In this document: positions 54,263-63,586 of the stretch, one piece after another
Position numbering within the stretch: position 1 is the first letter of the stretch
How the letters are laid out: every line of letters starts with the position of its first letter
DNA from: Hungatella sp. UBA3048
GTDB lineage: Bacteria; Bacillota; Clostridia; Lachnospirales; Lachnospiraceae
Direction: 5' to 3'
DNA length: 64,000 bases
Assembly: GCA_002367105.1 (NCBI GenBank)
Contig: DFCS01000017.1
Location: 12,516-76,515 of the forward strand
Notes under the pieces: generated by a model
Told to the model about the DNA's origin: nothing
The model's database searches: none
Seen by the model: only the letters and a program-made list of their open reading frames with translations
Position numbers and translations under genes: made by a program

Positions 54263-55519
54263 ATGGCAGGAAATGACAAAAGAAAAGATAAGGATAGAAA
54301 GGTACTCCGCACAGGAGAAGGCCAGAGGAAAGACGGTTATTATATTTACCGTTGGACTTCCAGAAACGGAAAGCGTCATTGCATAACAGCAAAAACTTTG
54401 ACAGAACTCAGGGAAAAAGAAGATGCCATCACGAAAGATAAGAGTGATGGAATCAGGGCAGATGCTCAAAATGTGACGGTAAATGATATATATGATTTAT
54501 GGTGTAGCATGAAGCGTGGCTTGAAAGATAACACATTTCAAAATTATAAATATATGTATGGAATGTTTGTTGAACCGGATTTTGGAAAGCTTCGCATAGT
54601 CACCTTGAAAAAATCTGATGTAAAGCATTTTTATAATCTTCTGGCAGAAGAAAGATATCTTAAAGTCAGTACGATAGATTCCATACATACTGTGCTTCAT
54701 CAGGTACTGACTGTTGCTGTAGATGATGGATATATTCGCAATAATCCGGCTGATAATGTTCTAAAAGAGTTAAAGCTTTCCCACAACTTTGATACTGAAA
54801 AGAGAAAAGCTTTGACGGTTGAAGAACAGGAACTTTTTCTGAATTATTTAAGAAGGAATCATCAATACAGCCATTGGCATCCTATATTTGCAGTAATGAT
54901 AGGGACTGGTATGAGAGTCGGGGAAGTGACTGGGCTAAGGTGGGAAGATGTAAACCTGGAAGATGGTCTGATTGATATTAATCACACGCTGGTATATTAT
55001 AATCATGAGGTAGATGGGTGCTATTTTAATATCCATACGCCAAAGACTAAGGCAGGAAAAAGACAGATTCCCATGCTTAACTATGTAAAAGAAGTATTTC
55101 TGGAAGAAAAGCAGTATCAAGAGTTTAATAATATTCATTGTGAGGTAACGATTGATGGATATACGAATTTTATATTCATTAATCGCTTCGGATCGGTTCA
55201 GCATCAAGGTACATTAAATAAAGCTTTGCGCCGGATTATAAGAGATTGTAATGATGAACAGTTGGCTAAGAATATAAAAAATCCTATTTTGCTACCAAGA
55301 TTCAGCTGTCATTCACTTCGTCATACGTTTACGACACGCCTTATAGAGAACAATGTTAATCTGAAGGTTATCCAGGATGCTTTGGGACATAAAGACGTCC
55401 AGACTACATTAAATATATACGCTGATGTAACGACTGCATTGAAAAAGAAAGAATTTAGCAGCTTGGAAAATAAAATGATGTGGAAAGAAGTTATTGAGGA
55501 AGAGAATGATGGGGAATAG
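54263..55519 (+). CDS. int: Tyrosine recombinase, Tn916 Int-like
   Basis: This 418-residue integrase starts at the ATG after AAAGGGG. The N-terminal arm-binding domain (RTGEGQRKDGYYIYRW) resembles Tn916 Int, a SAM-like core-binding domain spans residues about 80-170, and the catalytic domain has Arg in GTGMRVGEV (near 217), the HSLRHT pair (near 350-353), LGHKD and the nucleophile Tyr in LNIYADV (near 386). It should recombine the 17-bp lysS core. Arm-binding sites are proposed at TTTTGTACC repeats. Unusually, 8 kb separate it from attR. Confidence 0.93.
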   Translation: MAGNDKRKDKDRKVLRTGEGQRKDGYYIYRWTSRNGKRHCITAKTLTELREKEDAITKDKSDGIRADAQNVTVNDIYDLWCSMKRGLKDNTFQNYKYMYGMFVEPDFGKLRIVTLKKSDVKHFYNLLAEERYLKVSTIDSIHTVLHQVLTVAVDDGYIRNNPADNVLKELKLSHNFDTEKRKALTVEEQELFLNYLRRNHQYSHWHPIFAVMIGTGMRVGEVTGLRWEDVNLEDGLIDINHTLVYYNHEVDGCYFNIHTPKTKAGKRQIPMLNYVKEVFLEEKQYQEFNNIHCEVTIDGYTNFIFINRFGSVQHQGTLNKALRRIIRDCNDEQLAKNIKNPILLPRFSCHSLRHTFTTRLIENNVNLKVIQDALGHKDVQTTLNIYADVTTALKKKEFSSLENKMMWKEVIEEENDGE

Positions 55520-56065
55520 GAATTAGATGATCGGATTCAATAATTGTTGCTCAGCTTTTTTAATGTATGAGAAATACGATAGTTTAAGTAGACTACCAGG
55601 AGATTTTCCTTATGGACAGCAGTGGATGATAGGGTTTCTTATCTGCCACTGCTGGCAGTTGCATCAAAATGAACGTGGCAAGTATGAAAATGTCGCTTGG
55701 ATATCAATGCGCTGTCCCGTCTATAAATGGTCAGCTGCACATTCAAAACATATTTCGCCGTAAATGCAATACCATAACTGTGTATTTGAAAGAGGAAATA
55801 TGGAGGGATTGGCACAATTTTCCTGTTCGTACAGTATATCAATTAGATATCGAATCGATGTGGAAGGAGGAAAGGTACTATTTTCATGTGACTGCTATAA
55901 ATCCGTATATCGTGTTTTAGGTGGTAGCAAAACTTCCTATTGTTGTACTTTCTGTTTCTACTGTACTGAACCAGCAGGGAGTCGATAGGAGAAAGCTTTA
56001 AAAAGACTCAAATAGTTACGAATGAATATGTTACGACTGAATTAATTTATCTTTAAGTAAAACGA
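55520..56065. other. Gene-free interval between int and the HEPN gene
   Basis: Only short overlapping frames with unnatural composition are present (for example 55,527-55,763 and 55,764-55,988, rich in Cys and Trp). It looks like decayed sequence, perhaps the scar where the right-hand defence cargo was joined to the element. Confidence 0.4.
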
Positions 56066-56094
56066 TCCCTGACCAATTTGAATTGGTCAGGGGA
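56066..56094. terminator. Bidirectional terminator for the integrase side and the HEPN gene
   Basis: TCCCTGACCAATT and AATTGGTCAGGGGA form a 13-bp stem with a two-base loop, with A-rich and T-rich flanks. It sits two bases from the 3' end of the minus-strand HEPN gene. Confidence 0.8.
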
Positions 56095-56096
56095 GT

Positions 56097-56717
56097 TTAC
56101 TTGTTGCAAATTGCTTCCACATAATCTTTTAACATTTCAACGTAAAATGTAAAATACGTTTGGGTACCGCTCCGTAGTTGCATAAGATAATCTCCAGGCG
56201 CGATATTGGTTTGGGAAATATTCTGCATCAGTAATCGATTAAACTGTTTTAGGCTTTTTTCTGATACATGAGAAATTCGATTCCTTATTGTTTTCATAGC
56301 TAACATTTCAGGGGGTGGGGCAACCAACGTTGAAAATGGTCCAGAATTATCAAAATATATTCCTGCTAATTGATTGACATCATCTATGTTAGTCCAATCT
56401 GGATAGTTTTTTGTACCCTTTAACATATTATAGGCATGCTCATTATCCTTGGGATTTCCAAATTTAATATATACAGTTCCTTTTAAATCCGTTTCACCTT
56501 GCAAATATATTATAAAAGACTTTTCTAAGAATGTTTCCCATGCCAAGTATATTCGCATGAAGCTTTGCTCAACGATTGCATTATACATGCCATGGGAAAA
56601 CAATTGTTGATTAGGTAGTACATTATTTTGTAAAAGAATAGTACTGTCTACAATCATAGAGCATTGATAATTATAGACAGTCATAAAATCGTCGTATATG
56701 TCTTGAATCTTAGCCAT
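56097..56717 (-). CDS. MAE_28990-type HEPN protein
   Basis: This 206-residue protein carries the HEPN ribonuclease motif R-N-x3-H (RNRISH, Arg145-His150), preceded by the helix LAWETFLEKSFIIYL typical of the MAE_28990/MAE_18760 family. HEPN domains are metal-independent RNases common in toxin and anti-phage systems. It is transcribed just after, and 15 bases from, the DUF262 gene, a pairing known from predicted two-component defence or toxin modules. Whether it is toxin or accessory cannot be told. Confidence 0.82.
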   Translation of the reverse strand: MAKIQDIYDDFMTVYNYQCSMIVDSTILLQNNVLPNQQLFSHGMYNAIVEQSFMRIYLAWETFLEKSFIIYLQGETDLKGTVYIKFGNPKDNEHAYNMLKGTKNYPDWTNIDDVNQLAGIYFDNSGPFSTLVAPPPEMLAMKTIRNRISHVSEKSLKQFNRLLMQNISQTNIAPGDYLMQLRSGTQTYFTFYVEMLKDYVEAICNK

Positions 56718-56732
56718 CTTTAAGCCCCTTTC

Positions 56733-57803
56733 TTATAAGTCAGAAAAGGCTTTATTTAGCTGATTAATAATATACTTTGTTCTGGTTGTTCTGGAATCAT
56801 TATCCGATGTGGCACGAGAAATTGAGGTAACAAACTCTAGTTGTTCTCTAGAGAGTTCCTTGGCCTCCAGCAGTTCTTCAATTCGATCCAGACAGGATTT
56901 TATTTTGGATTCAGTTTTTTCATTTAATTCAATTGGAATAGAAACAGGCAACTTTAAGATATTGTTTTTTAAATTATATAGGGCCAAAAACAAAGAGTAA
57001 AATAAAGCGGGCTTTCTAAATGCAGATTTTCTCAAAGTTTCTCCGAAAAGTCGAGTAATAAGAGAAATGGTATCATCAAAAGCATCCTCAAGATCTTCCC
57101 TAAGGTCAAACTGCTCATCATATTTTTTATAGTACACTTTTACTCGTTTTCTGTTTTGTATTCCATCTATACAGGCGATAAAGAGGTCTGCCGTCAACTC
57201 AACTTCATTCATTCGCATAGTTTGATATTCAGAAAAAATCTTATTGTCAATCCAAAACTTGTTGTATTTATAACTTACGTTATATATTGACTGTTTGAAG
57301 TACCCATAAAACTCAGCATTGATAAGTTCCTGCTTATTTAAAGGAGTAGTATAAGTGTTAAGTCTTGCAAAGATATCCATAATTTCTCCGTCTTCAACAC
57401 CTATAAGTGTGTCCACAGAAAATTTATATGTTAAAACTCTACTTTGGGCATCTTCATCCAACTGAGAAAAATACTTCTCTCCATGTTCTTGATTATGAAC
57501 TTTTTTTACCTTAAATCCATCATTGATATAGTCAAGAATGGTTCGTAATCTTTGCTGTCCATCTACAACTTCCCTGATGGTAGTCCTTGTTTTTATGTCA
57601 GTCAATTGCCGAATAAATATCTTAGGTAAGGGTTTGCCTCTTAAAATGCTGTCAATAAGAAAGGATTTTGCCACATCCTTCCAAACAGATCTACGCTGGA
57701 ATTTTGGAGAAAGAACTAACTGCTTTCTCTCATGCCACTCTAAAAAATCATTAACAGAATATGTTGTCGAATCAAAGCCTTTCATTTTAACCACCATCCT
57801 CAT
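56733..57803 (-). CDS. DUF262-domain protein (GmrS-like ParB fold)
   Basis: This 356-residue protein has the DUF262 hallmarks: LSPKFQRRSVW (near residues 31-41) and VDGQQRLRTI (near residues 80-89), the nucleotide-binding DGQQR of the ParB/sulfiredoxin-like fold used in GmrSD enzymes. There is no C-terminal DUF1524 HNH nuclease; the partner HEPN gene may supply the nuclease activity instead. The start has a perfect AAGGAGGTGATAAA site on the minus strand. Candidate role: phage-modified-DNA or conflict sensor. Confidence 0.87.
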   Translation of the reverse strand: MRMVVKMKGFDSTTYSVNDFLEWHERKQLVLSPKFQRRSVWKDVAKSFLIDSILRGKPLPKIFIRQLTDIKTRTTIREVVDGQQRLRTILDYINDGFKVKKVHNQEHGEKYFSQLDEDAQSRVLTYKFSVDTLIGVEDGEIMDIFARLNTYTTPLNKQELINAEFYGYFKQSIYNVSYKYNKFWIDNKIFSEYQTMRMNEVELTADLFIACIDGIQNRKRVKVYYKKYDEQFDLREDLEDAFDDTISLITRLFGETLRKSAFRKPALFYSLFLALYNLKNNILKLPVSIPIELNEKTESKIKSCLDRIEELLEAKELSREQLEFVTSISRATSDNDSRTTRTKYIINQLNKAFSDL

Positions 57804-58909
57804 TTTATCACCTCCTTATTTTACAATATTATGCTACAATACGCACTAATATATTTGTAAAAATAAGAAGGTTCTTAATAAATGTTTTTCTTTTGTTTGT
57901 AAACGTTCAACTGCTGTTTTTCTTTACTTTGGCTCACTCGCCTTGAGTCGTGTATTATGTAGAAAAGGGGTGTCACTATAACGATAGAGATCCTATTTTT
58001 TTATAAAGTGTTCATTGCGAGGAACAATAATTGGTGTTTTTGAGAGTATAAGTGCTTGATTTGGCGTTCTAGCAAAAAAAGAAAAATCGCCTATCACAAT
58101 TTGAGCACTGATGGATTAACCTCATTATTATCAATTATATAATCCATATGTCCTTGCAGGCATGAGTACACCCTGTTTTCACCCTAACCATTAAAAAATA
58201 GGACAATCCGGTGTTTATCTACCATATACTAAGAATTCCTTTAATATTAACAGCTTACTAGTAACTATCGAAACAAACTTTCTATTTTAGTATACCAACT
58301 TTTTTTGCAATAGTAAATGGAACTTTATGAATAACTTATTTTCGAAAATTCTGTCGAAGACTCTGCCTTTAAAGAGGAAGACTAATACAGCGTTCTATAA
58401 GCTAAAGTATCAAGTGTTTATTAATTACTTTTAGGAATAAAACCTTCCATATCTAAGCAGAAATAAATTTTTTTTCGTGATTAAGTAGATTCTACTGCAC
58501 TTTTAATATTGTTTAAGTTAAAAGTTTTTCGGGACAGATCTACTTAAGCATGGTATAATAAATTCAAATTTCTGAGAATATTACTTTTAATCTTATTTAA
58601 TGGTAGTAAGATTTCATATAAGAGATCAGAAGTATGGGTGATGATTAGTTCTGGGCGCTGTAAGAGTTGGAGTATTGTAGAAGAACTTAAAGCGGTCTTA
58701 GAGATCATAGTGAAAAATTGAAGAACTTGTCAATGTCAGATACCGCATATAAGATTACATTTATTCATATTATTTTTTTGATTGTCTATGGAAAAGTACA
58801 AATAGATGAAAATCCATGAAAAGAATCTATACATATGCAAAGAATCGGAAATAGTTACTTTTTAAATATCAATTGAAAAGAGAGCATCTGTAATGGAGGA
58901 AGACTGTAA
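57804..58909. other. Gene-free 1.1-kb interval
   Basis: It separates two divergent defence-like operons and must hold both promoters. A long imperfect hairpin (TAAGTAGAT ... ATCTACTTA enclosing ACTTTTAA ... TTAAAAGT) spans about 58,484-58,546, followed by a TATAAT at 58,556. No open frame is convincing. It may contain a small RNA or be decayed sequence. Confidence 0.35.
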
Positions 58910-61900
58910 ATGATAAATTATGAGGTTGTAGAAGAAATTCATAAGTCAAAGATCTGGAATAATCATATTTTTAAAGTTAGAGTAAAGGGAAAAGAGAAGT
59001 TATATGTCTTAAAGTTATTCAGCGGAATTAATGAAAGCTTTCAGAAGCTAATCTTTAATAGAGAAATGGAAGCTCTAAAAGTATTAAACTCGTGTAGTAA
59101 TATTGTTAAAATTAGAGATACAACAGCATCTTTAAAATATAAAGGTCAAGGAAATTATGGCGCTATTCTTATGGACCTTGTCGAAGGTAGAACATTAGAT
59201 TGCTATGATTGGCACAAATTTACACAATTGAAGAAATATGAAATATGTTTTAAAATTCTACAAGCAGTTTATAATGCTCATGCAAATGATGTGATTCATC
59301 GAGATCTTAAGCCTCAAAATATAATATATGATGATATAAAGGATGAAATTACGATCATTGACTTTGGATCTAGTAAAATAAAAACAATTATTGATAAAGA
59401 AACTACAATGCCGATGTTTTCAGAAAATTATTCTGCGTATGAAGTAATTAAAGGATATGACATTACAGAAAAATGTGATTACTATTCTTTGGGAGCCGTA
59501 TTTTTCGAAATTCTTTTATGTGAAGAGGCAAGTGGTAGCAATCATATGATAGAAGTAATAAATAGGAGGATTACTAAAGATTTAGTTAGAGAAATTCTAT
59601 GTGCAATGCTACAGGAAAATCCAAGTGATAGACCTAAGTCTATTAGTGATATAATGGATGTTTTTTCAAATATGATTGGCGAACTTAATACATCCGCCAA
59701 TGAATACTGCATTTTCATTGACAGTGAAAAACTTCATATGCTAAAAAGAAAAACAATAGTTGAAAATCAGATGAATATGTCTCAATTTGTAAATTCTTTT
59801 TTGAAAAGAGAATTTGCTGAAAAATATGGCTATTATGACGAGAAACATGAAAAGTATATTATAACTGGATTAAATATGGTTATTGAATGTAGTTTTAATG
59901 AAACTACAAAAGATATAGATATACTTTATATAAATGAAATAGCAATTGACCGTAGAAATATTAACATTAAAAGAAGTTTTAAAATAGATGGGAAATTGTC
60001 CTTTTTAGATTCGCGTTATAAAAGTTATAATCAAGAGCGTAGAGATAATGGAAAACTTTTGATTATGTTTAAGAATAGACGTGAAGAAAATGAACTGTAT
60101 AGAGACAGAGAAGAAAAGTTTGATAATTTATTCGGTAATTGGCAAAGTGGGATAGAAGAATCAATTATTAGCGAAAAAGATAAGGTGGCAAAAATTGCTT
60201 ATTCTGCATCATATATTACGAATAACCAAATTGTGTTGGAAGTAGATGAATGTCTTAATAAATCCATTGATGAACTAATGCCGAATTCAAAATTTATCGT
60301 AGAAGGTGTTGATGACAAGGGGCAACCTGTATATTTTGATTTAGGGATACTAGACGATGTAATATGTGAAGATGATAGTGCAAAAATGATTATTCAAATG
60401 CCTAAAAAAGCTTTAAAAGGAAATGTTAGAGCTTTGCTGAAAAGAAAGGAAAATGTATTAGAAGATTTTAGAGCAAATACAAGCTCCTATAAGCGTCAGC
60501 TAAAAGCTATTCATGCTTTAAGAACAGAAGAGTATTCGTCGAGAAATTTAAAGGATATCTTATTAAACGTTGAAGAACCGGAAGAAATTCCAACGATATT
60601 CAATCCTAAATTTATAGAAGAAAAGTTGAATGATTCTCAGAAACAAGCTGTAATTAAAGCACTTAACTCAGAGAATATAGGTTTGATTCAGGGACCACCT
60701 GGAACCGGAAAAACAAAGGTTATTAAAGAAATAATCGGTCAGGTAATAAAAAGATCTGTTAAAACAGCGGATAGTCCAAGAATACTAATTGTTTCTCAAT
60801 CTCATACAGCGGTAGATAATATTTTAGAGGGATTGGATAAAATAATTAGTGATGATTTGCAGATAGTCAGAATTGGTGCAGATAAAAATGTATCACCTAA
60901 AATTGCTTGCAGATATACTATGTCTGCTCATAGAGACATGCTTTTTGAAACAGTTAAAAGTAATATTGGAGAGTATAATAAAAATAGAGAAAATCTTTTG
61001 GAAGGTATTTCTGATCAAAATGAGATAGAACGTTGGGAAAATATCAAGGAGATTCAAAAAGATTGGATTGAAAGATCCGTTGAAAAAGACTGTTTAGATT
61101 ATCAAATGATTCGTAGTGCTACAGTAATTGCGGGTACGTGTATTGGTTTCTTGGCAAACAGTTTTGTTAAAGATATGGAATTTGATTATGTAATTATTGA
61201 TGAAGCAGCTAAGGCAACTACACCTGAATTGTTGGTTTCTATTATAAAAGCAAAAAAAATCATTTTAGTGGGTGATCAAAATCAGCTTCCAGCTTTTGCA
61301 GATGAGAGAATATCTCCCACAATTGCAAAATTAACAAAAAATCCTGAATATAGAATGTTTGACATTTTATTTGAAACTTTACCAGAATCTCATAAGCAGG
61401 TGCTGAGTACGCAGTATAGAATGATAGAAAACATTGGAAATCTAATAAGTACAGTATTTTACAAAGGTACAATTGATACTGGTTGTAGTGAGGAAGAAAA
61501 ATTACATGGATTGTCAAGATATCAAGGAAATTCAATTATTTGGTTTGACACATCACAAAATAGAAGAAGATTTCAAAAGAAAACAAAAGGCAATTCTTTT
61601 ATGAATGAAGAGGAAAAAAGAATAATTTTAGATATACTTGAAGATTTAAAAGAAAAGAATGAATTGAAAAATCTTGATATTGGAATTATTACAGGATACG
61701 GAGGACAAAAGGATATTATTAGGAATTCAGTTAAGGCAATTGGTTATGATAGGATAGCTCAGATTGATATCAATGTATTAGATGCATTTCAAGGACGAGA
61801 AAATGACATTATAATGTATAGTACTGTTAGAACTAATGATTCAATTGGATTTCAAAAAGAGAAAGAGCGTGTAAATGTTGCGTTTTCTCGAGCAAAAAAA

Positions 61901-62038
61901 TTGCTCATAATATGTGGTGATTTAGATTTTTTCTATAATTATGATGATCCGAATAACAAATTTATTGAGATAATTGACTATATAAGAACCCATGATCATT
62001 GCAAGATTATTCCATGTGAAGGGGGAAAGGTATTTTGA
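58910..62038 (+). CDS. Protein kinase-SF1 (Upf1-like) helicase fusion
   Basis: This 1042-residue protein joins two enzymes. Residues about 1-260 are a Hanks-type Ser/Thr kinase: VLKLF (Lys35), HRDLKPQN (130-137), IIDFGS (Asp151), SAYEVI and the RPKS tail, all intact. Residues about 260-560 are an unassigned linker region. Residues about 570-1040 are an SF1 helicase of the Upf1/DNA2 type: Walker A GPPGTGKT (595-602), VIIDEAAK (Asp764-Glu765), VGDQNQLPAF, TQYRM and NVAFSRAKK. It could sense or unwind nucleic acid with phosphorylation as output. The downstream partner overlaps its stop codon. I know no named system with exactly this pair. Confidence 0.9.
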   Translation: MINYEVVEEIHKSKIWNNHIFKVRVKGKEKLYVLKLFSGINESFQKLIFNREMEALKVLNSCSNIVKIRDTTASLKYKGQGNYGAILMDLVEGRTLDCYDWHKFTQLKKYEICFKILQAVYNAHANDVIHRDLKPQNIIYDDIKDEITIIDFGSSKIKTIIDKETTMPMFSENYSAYEVIKGYDITEKCDYYSLGAVFFEILLCEEASGSNHMIEVINRRITKDLVREILCAMLQENPSDRPKSISDIMDVFSNMIGELNTSANEYCIFIDSEKLHMLKRKTIVENQMNMSQFVNSFLKREFAEKYGYYDEKHEKYIITGLNMVIECSFNETTKDIDILYINEIAIDRRNINIKRSFKIDGKLSFLDSRYKSYNQERRDNGKLLIMFKNRREENELYRDREEKFDNLFGNWQSGIEESIISEKDKVAKIAYSASYITNNQIVLEVDECLNKSIDELMPNSKFIVEGVDDKGQPVYFDLGILDDVICEDDSAKMIIQMPKKALKGNVRALLKRKENVLEDFRANTSSYKRQLKAIHALRTEEYSSRNLKDILLNVEEPEEIPTIFNPKFIEEKLNDSQKQAVIKALNSENIGLIQGPPGTGKTKVIKEIIGQVIKRSVKTADSPRILIVSQSHTAVDNILEGLDKIISDDLQIVRIGADKNVSPKIACRYTMSAHRDMLFETVKSNIGEYNKNRENLLEGISDQNEIERWENIKEIQKDWIERSVEKDCLDYQMIRSATVIAGTCIGFLANSFVKDMEFDYVIIDEAAKATTPELLVSIIKAKKIILVGDQNQLPAFADERISPTIAKLTKNPEYRMFDILFETLPESHKQVLSTQYRMIENIGNLISTVFYKGTIDTGCSEEEKLHGLSRYQGNSIIWFDTSQNRRRFQKKTKGNSFMNEEEKRIILDILEDLKEKNELKNLDIGIITGYGGQKDIIRNSVKAIGYDRIAQIDINVLDAFQGRENDIIMYSTVRTNDSIGFQKEKERVNVAFSRAKKLLIICGDLDFFYNYDDPNNKFIEIIDYIRTHDHCKIIPCEGGKVF

Positions 62039-63333
62039 AAAAGTTAGTAGAAGATTTGTATCAACATATTGTACCAATAAACGAAGGATATGATTTCCTT
62101 TTTTCTGATGAAGTATATGTGCCGGTATATGAAACAGTGTTAATAATAACCAAAAGGACAATCATGCCAATCAGTTTGGTTGAAGAAAAAATTTTACAAC
62201 TACTGAATACTGGAATTTTACAAATTGATGAGTTATCTAAAATTTTAGGACTAAATCGTAGACTATTGGAAGTTACATTGGCAGATTTATATTCGAAAGA
62301 TTTAGTTTCAGTATCATCAAATTCTTGTAGAATAATGACCGTTGGACGAGAAGCATTAAACAGTCTAAATAGAACAGAAAAAAAACAGGATATACTTAAA
62401 AATGTTTGTTTAGATGGTATACTAGGAAAGGTGATTGATGCTTCGGATTATCAATTGCTGAATAATGTAAGGAATGACGATAATAAGCTTAAACCTCAAA
62501 TTCCTACAGGAAAGGTTGAATATTATATTGAACAGTTTAAGGAGATATCCCAAATCTTTAATGAAGAAAATAGATTGTATTTTTCAGAAGGGATACAGCC
62601 TATCCAAGAAGAATTATTAAAGATTGATAAAGTTGAAAACACATTTGTGAGATTTATAAGAATTCCTATTCATGTTTATGTAAGCTCAAATGGTATAGAT
62701 ATTGATGTGATTGCAGCTACACATAAAATGACGGAATTACTGGTAGAGTATAAGGATTATATTATAGAGCAATTAAACAGTAAGAAGGTTTTAAAAAATC
62801 ATTTTAAATTTAGAAAAATATCTTCTCAGGGATATGAAGGAGATACATATTCGGAAAAAGGCGAGTTACAGGATGAACTAAAAAAAATACATTATAACAA
62901 GAATAAAAAAGGACTTGATTTCACATCAGTTGAGAGTAGGGTTTTATGTAATAGAAAATTGTCAGATGGTGAATATAGAGAAATTTTAAAGTATCTGTCT
63001 AAGTCTACAGAAGATGTGGAGTTGTTTGTTGATAACTTAGAAGATTGGTCGTATAATCCGAATTTTACAGGAACATTAGCTGATAATATAGGAAAGGCAA
63101 AATTATCCATTTATTACAGAGAATCAGTAAATGAAAAGAAATCAATTAGCCAAATAAAATGGAATTATAATAATATAGGGCATTGTGAAAAAGTTGAGAC
63201 TGGCTATTATATTTGTTGGAAAATAGGGGGATATTTACTCTATGGAATACCTGTATTAAGAAAGGTAATTAATGAATATACAAAATGTTTGGTCATATCA
63301 TTTTACTTGAAGAAAGATGAACTAGTACAATAA
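62035..63333 (+). CDS. Winged-helix partner of the kinase-helicase
   Basis: This 432-residue protein probably starts at TTG 62,035, overlapping the previous stop (TTGA), after AGGGGG, so the two proteins are made together. Residues about 50-110 form a winged helix (LLNTGILQIDELSKILGLNRRLLEVTLADLYSKDLV, described by its ends). The C-terminal half (residues about 310-430) has beta-rich, Trp/Tyr-rich character (ELFVDNLEDWSYNPNF, KAKLSIYYRE), which loosely recalls phospholipase D-like folds without an HKD motif; this is not secure. It may bind the DNA or RNA substrate or be a kinase target. Confidence 0.75.
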   Translation: MKKLVEDLYQHIVPINEGYDFLFSDEVYVPVYETVLIITKRTIMPISLVEEKILQLLNTGILQIDELSKILGLNRRLLEVTLADLYSKDLVSVSSNSCRIMTVGREALNSLNRTEKKQDILKNVCLDGILGKVIDASDYQLLNNVRNDDNKLKPQIPTGKVEYYIEQFKEISQIFNEENRLYFSEGIQPIQEELLKIDKVENTFVRFIRIPIHVYVSSNGIDIDVIAATHKMTELLVEYKDYIIEQLNSKKVLKNHFKFRKISSQGYEGDTYSEKGELQDELKKIHYNKNKKGLDFTSVESRVLCNRKLSDGEYREILKYLSKSTEDVELFVDNLEDWSYNPNFTGTLADNIGKAKLSIYYRESVNEKKSISQIKWNYNNIGHCEKVETGYYICWKIGGYLLYGIPVLRKVINEYTKCLVISFYLKKDELVQ

Positions 63334-63421
63334 AAAAGAAAGGGAGTCCTTTCTGGATAAGTGCCCCACACGTGAAAGTATGATTAAATATATTTACAGT
63401 AGGGGAAGGGGGCTGGCTTCT

Positions 63422-63452
63422 GTTTGTACCATTTCTTTACCGATTTTGTACC
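63422..63452 (+). repeat. Right-end integrase arm-type repeats (candidate)
   Basis: GTTTGTACC (63,422-63,430) and TTTTGTACC (63,444-63,452) lie about 120-150 bases inside the right end, mirroring the left-end pair. They are proposed arm-type sites for Int. Confidence 0.45.
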
Positions 63453-63569
63453 AATCTTGACATTTATTGTAAAGAATTATAAAGACCTATGATTTATTGG
63501 CTATTATGGTACGAACTGAGTAAAAGGTGTTGCAGGCTAATGAAAACTTATGAATTTCATGTCTTAATC

Positions 63570-63586
63570 TTCCCGACGATGAAGTC
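63570..63586 (+). repeat. attR core
   Basis: This is an exact copy of the 17-bp attL core. It is followed by ACTGGATAAGCAATAA, which encodes S-L-D-K-Q-stop in the lysS frame: a displaced lysS tail. Confidence 0.85.

Larger units (their letters stand above)
30140..63586. mobile_element. Integrative mobilizable element of about 33.4 kb in the 3' end of lysS
   Basis: The region is bounded by an exact 17-bp direct repeat, is visibly more AT-rich than the chromosome to its left, and contains a Tn916-like tyrosine integrase, an Xis-like protein, a relaxase and an accessory mobilisation protein. No VirB4- or VirB6-like conjugation gene or phage structural gene is visible, so transfer would need a helper element. 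int lies about 8 kb inside the right end instead of next to it; the gap holds DUF262/HEPN and kinase-helicase genes, likely later cargo. The exact recombination point inside the 17-bp core cannot be set from sequence alone. Confidence 0.85.

Noticed and set aside
55527..55988. Three overlapping short frames after int
   Set aside because: They overlap each other in different frames, are rich in Cys/Trp and have no good start sites; more likely decayed sequence.
30140..63586. Prophage
   Set aside because: RecT and YqaJ are phage-like, but no capsid, terminase, portal, tail or lysis genes are present, while a relaxase is.
30140..63586. Self-transmissible conjugative element
   Set aside because: No VirB4, VirB6 or other type IV secretion gene was seen; the HerA-like ATPase alone does not make a conjugation machine.
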